Position numbers and translations under genes: made by a program. The notes beneath the pieces were generated by a model. The model made no database searches, had not been told where the DNA came from, and saw only the letters and a list, made by a program, of their open reading frames with translations. This document shows positions 7,502 through 14,857 of a stretch of DNA of 16,973 bases, piece by piece (within the stretch, counting starts at the first letter, position 1; every line of letters starts with the position of its first letter). Origin of the DNA: Acidobacteriota bacterium (GTDB lineage: Bacteria; Acidobacteriota; Blastocatellia; Pyrinomonadales; Pyrinomonadaceae); assembly GCA_023391155.1 (NCBI GenBank), contig JAEWBM010000126.1, forward strand, positions 1 to 16,973, written 5' to 3'.

Positions 7502-9280
7502 ATGTCTAAAACTCTTACACTAGCGGTTCTTTTGGTTCTTCTCTCCATACCCGTCCTGGCTCAGAATGACAACGATCCGGAGTCAGAACTGTGCAAGGCC
7601 GTCGACCCATTGCTCCTGGTTTCGCAGCTTACCTCTGAGAGCCGCAACGTCGATGAGAATGACAAACGCATTCGAATACTCTTAAGCTCGGCCGATTTCG
7701 TTTGGAGGTTCGCAGAGGAAGACGCTCGCAGATATTTCGCTGATGCATACAAGCTCGCCGATCTGGATTTTCGTGAGAATGGCCGCAAGGATAAGGGGCC
7801 TTCGCCGGGACTCATGATACCGGCACCTGATCTCCGATTCGAGGTTGTGAGTGCCATTGCGAAACGCGACGGTGCCTGGGCCCGCCAGTTGGCTGACCAG
7901 ATAATGGCTGATTTCGTGAAGGCTGCGAAAGACCGAGACGAGCGATTCCAGCCGCGCGAGATCGGATTGATGCTGGCACTCGCCGAGGAGAATGCTGAAA
8001 CTCAACCTGATCTCGCATGGTACCTGTTCCGACGCGTGATGCGCGAGCCCCTCGAAAATCACTGGATCTTCACCCTACGGGGTGTCAGGGCGCAAAACCC
8101 GAGCATGGCCGATGCTCTTTATCGTGAATTGCTGATGAATTACAGGAACGAGAGTCCGCGCCGCCTTTTGTTTCTTTCCGGATATCCGTTCCCCCGAGAA
8201 CGCATTTTCGGTATCGAAAAATACCAGGTCGGAAATATAATACCGGCGGAGGACATTAACCCGGAACTTCAGCGGCAGTTCTTTACCACATTCTTTGACA
8301 GCATTTCCGCTTATGCCGCTAGTCCCGGTGCCCACGCCCCGGGGGACGGATCGGTATCCGAGCCGATGGTGATCGTCTCCGCCCTCGACGAAATGGAGGA
8401 GCTGATCATCGCCGACTTCCCATTTCTCCTGCCGCGTTTTGCTTCTGCTAAGACTCAGGCTCTTTCCCTCATGACCGAAGAGCTCCGGCAGCGATTAGCG
8501 GAACGCCAACGCATGCAATCTCAACTCGAGCTCGGTTTCGACGAACGCTTGGCAGCCGTGGAAGAAGCTGACGAACACGGGAGACTTCAGGATTCGATGA
8601 TCGTCGGTTTGATCTTCTGGGGGATAAAATCGGAAGCACAGTTCGATAAACTCGAACCCTGGCTCGACAAGATCGCTGAAGATAATTACCGCAAGGAGGC
8701 TGCCGCCTATTTCTGGTTCTTGCGTTCCCGGCTCGCTATAAAGGACGGCCGTTTTGCCGATGCAGAAAAATACGCCGCAAACGTGCCTGAGGTCGAGCAT
8801 TTCGCCATCCTCGCTTTCGAACTCGCCCAGAAACAAATGGATGACATCAACGATGTCTCCTCTGCATATCAGACCCTCTCATCGTTGGGTAAGACGATTC
8901 GACGTGCCGAGGATTCGGCAACGAAAGCGAAACTGCTTCTCGGCCTTGCCACTCTCTATCGCAAGCTCAATACAAGTTTCGCGATGGATGAGATCGCCGA
9001 AGCCGTCCGGGTGATGAATCGGTTAGAGAACCCGGACATGTCATCTATGGCGGTATTTCGCCAGATCGTCGGGAAAAACTCTTCATCTTTTGCAGTGTTT
9101 TCGATCCCGGGCAAGGGATTTAAAGAGTCTTTCAGAGAGATGTCCGAAACCGATATCGGCCTCACACTATCGAATGCGCGGGCAATTGAGGATAAGTATT
9201 TACGAACGATCGCCGTCCTCGCAACGATCGAGGGGTGTGCTGAAATTATTGAAGCCGCTCCGAAGGAGAGCGGCTCCTAA
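7502..9280 (+). CDS. Secreted, mostly helical protein of unknown function
   Basis: I do not recognise this family. The 592-residue product begins with a clear signal peptide (MSKTLTLAVLL... ending PVLAQ at residue 20). The mature part is rich in Ala, Glu, Leu and Arg and is strongly helix-forming. It has paired-helix segments reminiscent of TPR/HEAT-type repeats, for example around DARRYFADAYKLADLDF, DLAWYLFRRVMRE, RFADAEKYAANVPE and AKLLLGLATLYRKLN. No catalytic motif is visible and the mature protein has only two Cys. The frame stays open 26 codons further upstream, but GGAGGT at 7493-7498 and the signal peptide favour 7502. It is transcribed away from the VIT-VWA gene and converges on the coiled-coil gene, with only 5 bases between stop codons. 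A periplasmic scaffold or binding role is a guess from the repeat-like fold. Confidence 0.85.
   Translation: MSKTLTLAVLLVLLSIPVLAQNDNDPESELCKAVDPLLLVSQLTSESRNVDENDKRIRILLSSADFVWRFAEEDARRYFADAYKLADLDFRENGRKDKGPSPGLMIPAPDLRFEVVSAIAKRDGAWARQLADQIMADFVKAAKDRDERFQPREIGLMLALAEENAETQPDLAWYLFRRVMREPLENHWIFTLRGVRAQNPSMADALYRELLMNYRNESPRRLLFLSGYPFPRERIFGIEKYQVGNIIPAEDINPELQRQFFTTFFDSISAYAASPGAHAPGDGSVSEPMVIVSALDEMEELIIADFPFLLPRFASAKTQALSLMTEELRQRLAERQRMQSQLELGFDERLAAVEEADEHGRLQDSMIVGLIFWGIKSEAQFDKLEPWLDKIAEDNYRKEAAAYFWFLRSRLAIKDGRFADAEKYAANVPEVEHFAILAFELAQKQMDDINDVSSAYQTLSSLGKTIRRAEDSATKAKLLLGLATLYRKLNTSFAMDEIAEAVRVMNRLENPDMSSMAVFRQIVGKNSSSFAVFSIPGKGFKESFREMSETDIGLTLSNARAIEDKYLRTIAVLATIEGCAEIIEAAPKESGS
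9254..9274. terminator. Hairpin inside the 3' end of the coding region, possible shared terminator
   Basis: GCCGCTC (9254-9260) and GAGCGGC (9268-9274) form a perfect 7-bp GC-rich stem around a 7-base loop, within the last nine codons of the plus-strand gene. Only 5 bases separate the stops of the two convergent genes, so there is no room for a terminator between them. Downstream T runs are weak on both strands (TCCTAATTGATC on plus, TTCAATAATTTC on minus), so termination may be partial. Confidence 0.45.
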
Positions 9281-9285
9281 TTGAT

Positions 9286-9990
9286 CTAGTTTAGAATGAT
9301 CGACCTTTCTCTATCCGTATCTTCGTCTGTGGCAGGGTCCGAGAGTGCGTCGTCGATCTCACGCTCGAGCTTTACCCGAATACGCTCGACCATATCCTCT
9401 GCCCTCTGGATGCTGTTCTCTAAATTGGCCCGGTTGCGCTGAACCTCGGTAAGCAGATTCTGCAGATTGGCCTGTTCCGCCGCCAATTGCTTCGCCCGTG
9501 CCTCTCTGAGTTCCTCGGGCCTGAGCGATCCCATCGTGGCGACGGTTCGCTCGATCATTTCGGGCCGAGCGTCCAGGGCTATGGAATCCAGTCGCAGCCG
9601 GATAGAATTCTCTTTCTCGATCATCTCAAACATCTGCTTTCGCAGGGCCTCGACCCGCTGCTCGGCCCGTGTGAGGATGTCCAGGTTCAGCAGCAATCGT
9701 CGCTGCTTTGCCTCGGGAGCGTCCCGCTTCTCAGATTCCAGCGAACGTATGCGCTCTTCAAGCACGGCGGTCGGGTCCGATTTCGGTTCCGGCGTCGCCT
9801 GCGGATTTGCCGGCAGATAGATCCTTCCATCATCCATCGGGAAATCGTCCGCACGGCTGATCACCTCCGCATCCCTCGGCGTCGGCGTCGGCGTCGGGCG
9901 AACTTGTGCAACAATGGCTACGCCGCCAAACGCCAACAAAAGTAACGCGAACGCCACCGTTAAGCCGAACTTTCTTGTTAGTTGATTCAT
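9286..9990 (-). CDS. Membrane-anchored or exported coiled-coil protein
   Basis: A 234-residue protein of unknown specific function. Residues 9-28 are a hydrophobic segment (ends VAIVAQ) that reads as a signal peptide or uncleaved anchor. A PTPTPTP linker (32-38) and a disordered Pro/Asp-rich stretch follow. Residues 75-217 are heptad-rich, highly charged coiled coil with a break near SLRPEEL (155-161), so probably two helices. The acidic tail (DPATDEDTDRE) has no recognisable domain. Its ATG overlaps the stop of the upstream 92-residue gene as ATGA, so the two are probably translationally coupled. The only local ribosome binding site is a weak AAGG. The product probably sits in the periplasm anchored at the inner membrane and acts as a spacer or assembly factor; that is inference from composition. 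Confidence 0.8.
   Translation of the reverse strand: MNQLTRKFGLTVAFALLLLAFGGVAIVAQVRPTPTPTPRDAEVISRADDFPMDDGRIYLPANPQATPEPKSDPTAVLEERIRSLESEKRDAPEAKQRRLLLNLDILTRAEQRVEALRKQMFEMIEKENSIRLRLDSIALDARPEMIERTVATMGSLRPEELREARAKQLAAEQANLQNLLTEVQRNRANLENSIQRAEDMVERIRVKLEREIDDALSDPATDEDTDRERSIILN
9878..9895. repeat. Three tandem GGCGTC hexamers
   Basis: GGCGTC occurs three times head to tail at 9878-9883, 9884-9889 and 9890-9895. On the minus strand it encodes the alternating Pro-Thr linker (PTPTPTP) of the coiled-coil protein. Gain or loss of a unit would change linker length by two residues without breaking the frame. Confidence 0.7.
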
Positions 9991-10265
9991 GCCTTTTTTC
10001 GGCCGTTGCCGCCTTTGGGCTTGTCAGAGATGAAATCGCCCGTGAACAGCTCAATGCCGTTCTTTACCAGGCCGACCACAGGCACGGCGTCCAGAGCTGA
10101 ATTCGCAACTCCCTTAACGACGCCCTTCCTTTTTATATCCGTTCCGACAAGTGCCAGAGCTATGAAGGTGCCTCCGAAAGGCAGCATCTTTGCTCCGCGC
10201 TTAACAACTTGCCACCCTGCTGCGTGAGCGACTTTTCTTGCTACTGTATGGTTCTTTTTCGCCAT
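9987..10265 (-). CDS. Small basic protein with two hydrophobic segments, unknown function
   Basis: A 92-residue protein I cannot assign. It is strongly basic at both ends (MAKKNHTVARK..., ...GGNGRKKA). There are two glycine-containing hydrophobic stretches, at residues 27-42 (MLPFGGTFIALALVGT) and 53-66 (ANSALDAVPVVGLV), and no signal peptide. The segment LDAVPVVGLVKNGIELFTG has the spacing D..P.VG..K...E..TG, recalling the pre-toxin (PT-TG) linker of polymorphic toxins; this is a resemblance by eye only. It is the first gene of a two-gene unit with the coiled-coil gene (ATGA overlap). No Shine-Dalgarno sequence precedes the ATG at 10265, and a TATAAA element lies only 11 bases upstream, so the message may be nearly leaderless. 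The intact frame, overlap and composition argue it is real. Confidence 0.7.
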   Translation of the reverse strand: MAKKNHTVARKVAHAAGWQVVKRGAKMLPFGGTFIALALVGTDIKRKGVVKGVANSALDAVPVVGLVKNGIELFTGDFISDKPKGGNGRKKA

Positions 10266-10276
10266 CGGTTTTCGAG

Positions 10277-10303
10277 TTTATACTTGCTTTATTCCGATGA
10301 CAA
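10277..10303 (-). promoter_or_regulatory. Possible promoter of the 92-residue/coiled-coil gene pair
   Basis: On the minus strand TTGTCA (10303-10298, 5 of 6) and TATAAA (10282-10277, 5 of 6) are separated by 15 bases, shorter than the optimum of 17. The predicted transcription start is near 10270, about 5 bases before the ATG at 10265. That fits the lack of a ribosome binding site there. Short spacing lowers confidence. Confidence 0.3.
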
Positions 10304-10361
10304 CAGCATACTTTTGTTTGCACGCTTAGTTTCATCCCCGAGTTCCATTAATCGCTAAATT

Positions 10362-11330
10362 ATGTCGCTGACGGTCAACGGGCTTTCCAAAATGAACGGC
10401 TCCCGCTGGGTTCTCCGCAATATCGATCTCAATGTCGAACCGGGCCGCATTTTCGGTGTTCTCGGCCGTAAGGGATCCGGAAAGACCACATTGCTCAGGA
10501 CAATTGCAGGTCTCGAAAAGCCGAACGGCGGCACCGTCGATCGCGGCAACGGCGCCGGCTCCACCAATGCTACGGACGGCGTAGCCTATGTTCCGACGAT
10601 TCCTGCCAGCCAATTCTGGCATCGAGCTCTTGGCAAAAGCGAAAACACCACAGATGCGGCCGAACGGCAAACTGAGTCACTTAACAATGCCCTCACGGGC
10701 TCTGACAACATCGTTCTACTCGACGACACATTCCTATTCTTTGACCGCGACTCGAAACGCGAAAAGATGGAGGAGGTGCGAAAGGCCTCCCGCGATCGGG
10801 GGCTCGCTGTTGTTTACGCTGCTAACAATTTCAACGACATTCTGGAGCTTTGTGACGAAGCTCTTATCATCGATCAGACCGAGATGGTACAGACAGGAAC
10901 GCCGCAGGAACTCTACGAACATCCTGCCTCTGTTACGGCCGCCTCGCTTACGGGACGGTGCAATTTCATCGAGGCCCGGCGGCTCACCTCGACCAAAGCC
11001 ACCTTGCCCGAATTCCAAACCATCGCCGGCGAGTACCGCCTCTTTGCCCGCCGTGCCGATATTGCCACGATGGGGGCGATCAACAAGAATGTCTTCCTCG
11101 CAATTCGGCCCGAGAATATCTCGATCTCTTTTGGAGCATCCTTTCCCGAAGACAATTTGCTCAAAGCGACCGTGTCCGGCGTTCGCTTCCTTGGCCCGAT
11201 GACTTCCGTTACTCTCGATGCCGAAGGCATTGAACTAGATGCTCTGGTTATGCGCCTTGTCGGCCTGAATGTCGGCGACGAATGCATGGTGGGCCTCCCA
11301 CCGGACCGCATTCTTATCCTCAAAAAATAG
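10362..11330 (+). CDS. Degenerate ABC-type ATP-binding protein with TOBE-like tail
   Basis: A 322-residue protein of the PotA/MalK/FbpC type with a crippled nucleotide-binding domain. Walker A is good: GRKGSGKTT, residues 35-43. Walker B is recognisable (NIVLLDD, 116-122), but the catalytic Glu is Asp (D122). The distance from the Walker A Lys to the Walker B Asp is 80 residues, against about 116 in MalK. The missing part covers most of the helical subdomain and the LSGGQ signature, of which no trace is seen. The H-loop His position is Asn (N155, in YAANNFNDILELCD). The D-to-TOBE linker (TGTPQELYEHP) and a TOBE-like region from about 245 (IRPENI) are kept. The frame is intact. It lacks permease or binding-protein neighbours and has no Shine-Dalgarno before the ATG. 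It can plausibly bind but not efficiently hydrolyse ATP. A structural or regulatory role, or slow decay, are the alternatives. Confidence 0.8.
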   Translation: MSLTVNGLSKMNGSRWVLRNIDLNVEPGRIFGVLGRKGSGKTTLLRTIAGLEKPNGGTVDRGNGAGSTNATDGVAYVPTIPASQFWHRALGKSENTTDAAERQTESLNNALTGSDNIVLLDDTFLFFDRDSKREKMEEVRKASRDRGLAVVYAANNFNDILELCDEALIIDQTEMVQTGTPQELYEHPASVTAASLTGRCNFIEARRLTSTKATLPEFQTIAGEYRLFARRADIATMGAINKNVFLAIRPENISISFGASFPEDNLLKATVSGVRFLGPMTSVTLDAEGIELDALVMRLVGLNVGDECMVGLPPDRILILKK

Positions 11331-11354
11331 AAAAAGCCCCGCAAGAAGCGGGGC
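11331..11354 (-). terminator. Strong intrinsic terminator, mainly for the OmpA-like gene
   Basis: On the minus strand GCCCCGC-TTCTT-GCGGGGC (11354-11336) is a perfect 7-bp GC stem with a 5-base loop, followed by TTTTTCTATTTTTTG. It lies 27 bases past the stop of the OmpA-like gene. On the plus strand the same stem starts 6 bases after the degenerate ABC gene and is followed by CTTATCT, so it probably serves both converging genes. Confidence 0.85.
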
Positions 11355-11380
11355 CTTATCTAAACTAACAGCTTCGTTTA

Positions 11381-12934
11381 CTAGATCGCCGGGACCAGTA
11401 TCATCTGTACCCTGCGGTTTCTCGCACGATTCGCGTTAGTGTTGTTGGGTGCGACCGGGATCGTGGCCCCTAGCCCTCGAGCCTCGATGCGATCGTTGGG
11501 TATTCCATAAACTCCTAACCGCTCTGCGAGGATCTGAGACCGCTGACGGGTCAACTGTTCCAGTTCTTCGGGCGTTCCCGCGTTGTCCGTATGCGACTCG
11601 ATCTCGATCCTGTAATCCGGGTTGCTAATCAGGATCTCGCTAAGTGAACTGAGTCGCGTGTCGATGTTCGGTGCAAAGATCGCAGCCCGCGGGGCTGACC
11701 AGAAATTTTCCGGCAGCGTGACTATGATCCCGCGCTCGCTCTTCGAAACCCTTCCGAATTTTCGCAGCTCGCGGATCAATGCCGCCTCGTTGGCCTGCAT
11801 CGTTTTCAGTTTGTCCTCGCGAAGCCGTGCATCTTCCTCCGCACGTTTTTCGTTTTCGATAACCGTCAGCTTCGCCTTCACGTTCGAAGCCTCTAGCTGT
11901 GTTCGGCCAAGCTCTTCGCGCAAGCGTCCGTTCTCAGCTCTCAGTTCGCGGATCTGTTCACTGTAGTTATTAGCATCCCGCTCGGAAAGCTCGCGATACC
12001 TCGTTTCTTCGCCGAGCCTCTTCTTCAGCTCATCGACCTCGCGACGTGCCGCGGCAAGCTGGTCTTCGATCTGCCTTACTTCGGCATCGTTCTTCGCCTG
12101 CTCGTTCCTCTTCTCGCGGGCCTCGGCACGAACGATCGCGTTCATCTCAGCACGAGCACCGGCGGCTATTGCTTTTCTTGCAGTGATGTCGACCTCATCC
12201 TCTTTGCGCCCGGCCGCCCACGCATCTTCTGCGCTCTTCAGCAATGTCTCGGCCTCGGCAAGATCGTCGGCGGCATCCCGGTCAGCTCCCGCATAGCGAG
12301 CTAGGGCCACAGCCTGTTTTGCCTGAAGCACCGTCGAAGGCGTTTTTGAATAATCGAGTTCCGCGATCTCCGGCGTTCGCGAGTCTCGAAAATAATCGCT
12401 TGAGTTGCCGAAATACTGGACCGCAGGCATCGTCGCGATCGTTCGGCCGCTACGTGCAACGGGGTTCAGATTTTCAAGCATTATTTCCTGGCTCGGCCGC
12501 CGTACCAAAAAATGCGGCTCGGCCGTTACGATCAGAGCAAATGTCTGAAGCGGCGTCGTAACGCTTATCTTTGAATCAAATTCAAAGAATCCTCGCCGCT
12601 TGATCTCCCCCAGATTATCGGCCTGGCCGTCCGGCGAGATCGCCCAAAGAACATACGTCGCATAACCCGCACCCAGTTCGAAAGGGCGAGGCATCTTCGA
12701 AACGGAAAGGTTTATCTCCGTACCGTTCCGGCTTGTGCGTTTGATCCTGGCGTCACCCTTCATTTTCGGGAAACGCGTCGTCCCGCGGAATTGCAGCGTC
12801 ACCTGCTCATCCAGCGGATAGGTGACAGCGGTCGTCCTGCGGGTAATGTCCATCTGCCCGTAAATATTTGCTTGTGTAATTAAAAGTGCGGATATGAGCA
12901 AGAAAAGGCTTGCAGCGGAAACTTTCATTTTCAT
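11381..12934 (-). CDS. OmpA-family peptidoglycan-associated protein with coiled-coil stalk
   Basis: A 517-residue envelope protein. Residues 1-27 are a signal peptide (ends IYGQ). Residues 33-155 form a beta-rich domain. Residues 200-265 are Ala-rich helical (LAEAETLLKSAEDAWAAG), resembling DUF4398-type helices. Residues 265-395 are a long charged coiled coil. Residues 402-514 are an OmpA C-terminal domain carrying the diaminopimelate-binding type motifs: SHTDNAGT (D450) and NRARNRRV (501-508). The probable role is to tie an envelope component to peptidoglycan; family knowledge supports cell-wall binding, while the N-terminal partner is unknown. The start at 12934 is preferred because GGAG lies 8 bases upstream and it yields a clean signal peptide; an upstream extension to 13003 would begin with TTG and lacks both. 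The gene is divergent from the ABC exporter and ends at a strong terminator. Confidence 0.9.
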   Translation of the reverse strand: MKMKVSAASLFLLISALLITQANIYGQMDITRRTTAVTYPLDEQVTLQFRGTTRFPKMKGDARIKRTSRNGTEINLSVSKMPRPFELGAGYATYVLWAISPDGQADNLGEIKRRGFFEFDSKISVTTPLQTFALIVTAEPHFLVRRPSQEIMLENLNPVARSGRTIATMPAVQYFGNSSDYFRDSRTPEIAELDYSKTPSTVLQAKQAVALARYAGADRDAADDLAEAETLLKSAEDAWAAGRKEDEVDITARKAIAAGARAEMNAIVRAEAREKRNEQAKNDAEVRQIEDQLAAARREVDELKKRLGEETRYRELSERDANNYSEQIRELRAENGRLREELGRTQLEASNVKAKLTVIENEKRAEEDARLREDKLKTMQANEAALIRELRKFGRVSKSERGIIVTLPENFWSAPRAAIFAPNIDTRLSSLSEILISNPDYRIEIESHTDNAGTPEELEQLTRQRSQILAERLGVYGIPNDRIEARGLGATIPVAPNNTNANRARNRRVQMILVPAI

Positions 12935-12988
12935 GGGTATTTCTCCTACGGGAAGTGCTCTTAGCAAAGATGCCACAAACCGCATAAG

Positions 12989-13010
12989 CGTTGCAAACAG
13001 CAACGTTTTT
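12989..13010. promoter_or_regulatory. Dyad between divergent genes, adjacent to a -35 element
   Basis: CGTTGC (12989-12994) and GCAACG (13000-13005) form a 6-bp perfect inverted repeat around AAACA, followed on the plus strand by TTTTT (13006-13010). It abuts the predicted -35 of the ABC exporter. It could be an operator serving both divergent genes, or a weak plus-strand terminator shielding the exporter from antisense read-through. Sequence alone cannot separate these. Confidence 0.35.
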
Positions 13011-13038
13011 GGACATTGGATATCGGGTAAAGTATATT
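13010..13038 (+). promoter_or_regulatory. Predicted sigma70-type promoter of the ABC exporter
   Basis: TGGACA (13010-13015, 5 of 6) and TATATT (13033-13038, 5 of 6) are separated by exactly 17 bases. Transcription would start near 13045, only about 13 bases before the ATG at 13058. No Shine-Dalgarno is visible in that short leader. Confidence 0.55.
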
Positions 13039-13057
13039 CGTCTCTTTATCCGCCTCG

Positions 13058-14857
13058 ATGGAAGACTTTAAGCGATTGCTGAATTACGTCCGGCCCCATT
13101 GGCCGGCTTTCGTGTTCGCACTTATCGCGATGGTCCTCGTTGCCGTTTTTGAGACCCTTATCGGCGTCCTCCTCGTCCCGATCTTTGACCAGTTCATTCC
13201 CTCGACTGCTAGCGATTCGTCTCTTCTCGCACGGATCCAGCAGCTAATTCCCCGCGAGCCGTGGTATCAGGCGTGGCTAACGATCGCCGGACTCCTAATT
13301 CTCTTTACCGCATTAAAGGGCGTCGCCGAATATTTCTCGTCCTATCTGATGGCAAAGATCGGGCAGTCTGCCGTGCTCGATCTCCGCCGCCAGCTTTACG
13401 ATCACCTTCTTCGCCAGTCAGCCGGATTCTTCGAAAAGCACCGCACAAACTTCCTTGTTTCCCGGGTGGTCGTGAGCTGCGCCGCCATCGAACAGGCGGT
13501 CTCGGCCAATCTTCGGGATGTCCTCCGTGAGAGTTTCATGCTCGTCTTTTTCCTCGGGGCGGCATTCTACTTCAACTGGCGGCTGATGCTCGGGGCGCTA
13601 TTGATCGCTCCCGTGATCGCATTTCTCACGACCAAGTTCAGTAAAGCGCTGCGTCGCCTAGCCGAAGTCTCATTCGAGGGCAACAAAGCCCTTACCGACA
13701 CCGTTCAGGAAACACTGTCGAATCACACCGTCGTAAAAGCCTACCGCGCCGAGGAACGTGAACGCTCTCGTTTCGACAAGGTCGCGAATATCATTGCCCG
13801 TGCAAACCTCCGTTCGGGCCGTATCGCCGCCACATCGCCTCCGACCATCGAGCTGATCGGCACCATCGCACTCGTAATACTTCTTTATTTCGGGTTGCGC
13901 GAGATCAACCTTGGCCGCATGGCATCCGCAGAATTTTTCGCATTCATCTACTTCTTATTCAGAAGCTACGACCCGATGCGCAAGATCTCTCGACAGCATA
14001 ACGAGATCTCAAAAGCATTCGCCGCCGCAAAGGATGTTTGGGACGTGCTCGACATTAATGAAGTGCTCCCCGAACGGCCGGACGCCGTCGAGCTCGGCCC
14101 TCTTCAAAAAGAGATCCGCCTTGATAATGTTTCGTTCCGCTACGGCGATGAAAATAGAACGGTCGTCTCCGGCATGTCTCTCCGCATCCCTAAGGGCCGA
14201 ATGGTCGCGCTGGTCGGGGAAAGCGGCGGCGGAAAGTCGAGCCTGATAAAACTGGTGCAGCGTCTCTACGATCCGTCTGAAGGCTCGATCACTTGGGACG
14301 GCATCGACCTACGCAACGCGCGGCTTACGAGCCTCAAACGCCAGATCGCTCTGGTTACACAAGAGACGGTCCTATTCAACGACACCATCCGCTACAACAT
14401 TTCTTACGGGAATCCCGACGCCGACGATGCCCGGATCGCCGAGGCCGCCCGCATCGCCTTCGCACACGATTTCATATCGGAGCTACCCGACGGCTATGAC
14501 ACGATAGTCGGCGAACGGGGTATCTTCCTGTCCGGAGGACAACGTCAGCGTATCGCGATCGCACGCGCAGTTCTTGCCGATGCCCCCGTTCTTATTCTCG
14601 ATGAGGCAACATCGGCCCTCGACGCCGAATCCGAAAGGCTTGTACAGCAGGCTTTAGGAAATTTGATGAAAGGCAAGACTTCGATCGTCATCGCACACCG
14701 TTTATCGACGATCCGCCGAGCCGATGTGATCGTTGTTATGGAACGCGGAAGAATGATCGAAAGCGGGACCCATTCCGAACTCCTTGTCGAAAGCGGAAAA
14801 TACAAGCGTCTATATGAGCTGCAGTTCGCCGCCGACGATGATGACTATGACGACTGA
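13058..14857 (+). CDS. MsbA-type ABC exporter half-transporter
   Basis: A 599-residue half-transporter with a fused membrane and nucleotide-binding domain, likely acting as a homodimer in the inner membrane. Family members export lipid A, lipids or drugs using ATP; the substrate here is not determinable. The N-terminal membrane region (residues 15-315) has five to six hydrophobic helices, for example 17-47, 73-95, 158-190 and 265-300. The ATPase domain (about 353-590) is complete: Walker A GESGGGKSS (387-395), Q-loop Gln435, signature LSGGQ (491-495), Walker B with D515 and catalytic E516, and H-loop His547. The C terminus is unusually acidic (ADDDDYDD). Length is typical for MsbA-like proteins (about 580-600). 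The gene is divergent from the OmpA-like gene, which hints at an envelope lipid role. Its last 13 bases overlap the convergent SRPBCC gene. Confidence 0.92.
   Translation: MEDFKRLLNYVRPHWPAFVFALIAMVLVAVFETLIGVLLVPIFDQFIPSTASDSSLLARIQQLIPREPWYQAWLTIAGLLILFTALKGVAEYFSSYLMAKIGQSAVLDLRRQLYDHLLRQSAGFFEKHRTNFLVSRVVVSCAAIEQAVSANLRDVLRESFMLVFFLGAAFYFNWRLMLGALLIAPVIAFLTTKFSKALRRLAEVSFEGNKALTDTVQETLSNHTVVKAYRAEERERSRFDKVANIIARANLRSGRIAATSPPTIELIGTIALVILLYFGLREINLGRMASAEFFAFIYFLFRSYDPMRKISRQHNEISKAFAAAKDVWDVLDINEVLPERPDAVELGPLQKEIRLDNVSFRYGDENRTVVSGMSLRIPKGRMVALVGESGGGKSSLIKLVQRLYDPSEGSITWDGIDLRNARLTSLKRQIALVTQETVLFNDTIRYNISYGNPDADDARIAEAARIAFAHDFISELPDGYDTIVGERGIFLSGGQRQRIAIARAVLADAPVLILDEATSALDAESERLVQQALGNLMKGKTSIVIAHRLSTIRRADVIVVMERGRMIESGTHSELLVESGKYKRLYELQFAADDDDYDD

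Noticed and set aside
10588..11202. A 204-codon frame overlapping the degenerate ABC gene, considered as a frameshifted source of the missing signature
   Set aside because: It contains no LSGGQ-like sequence or helical-subdomain pattern, so a simple frameshift does not explain the missing part.
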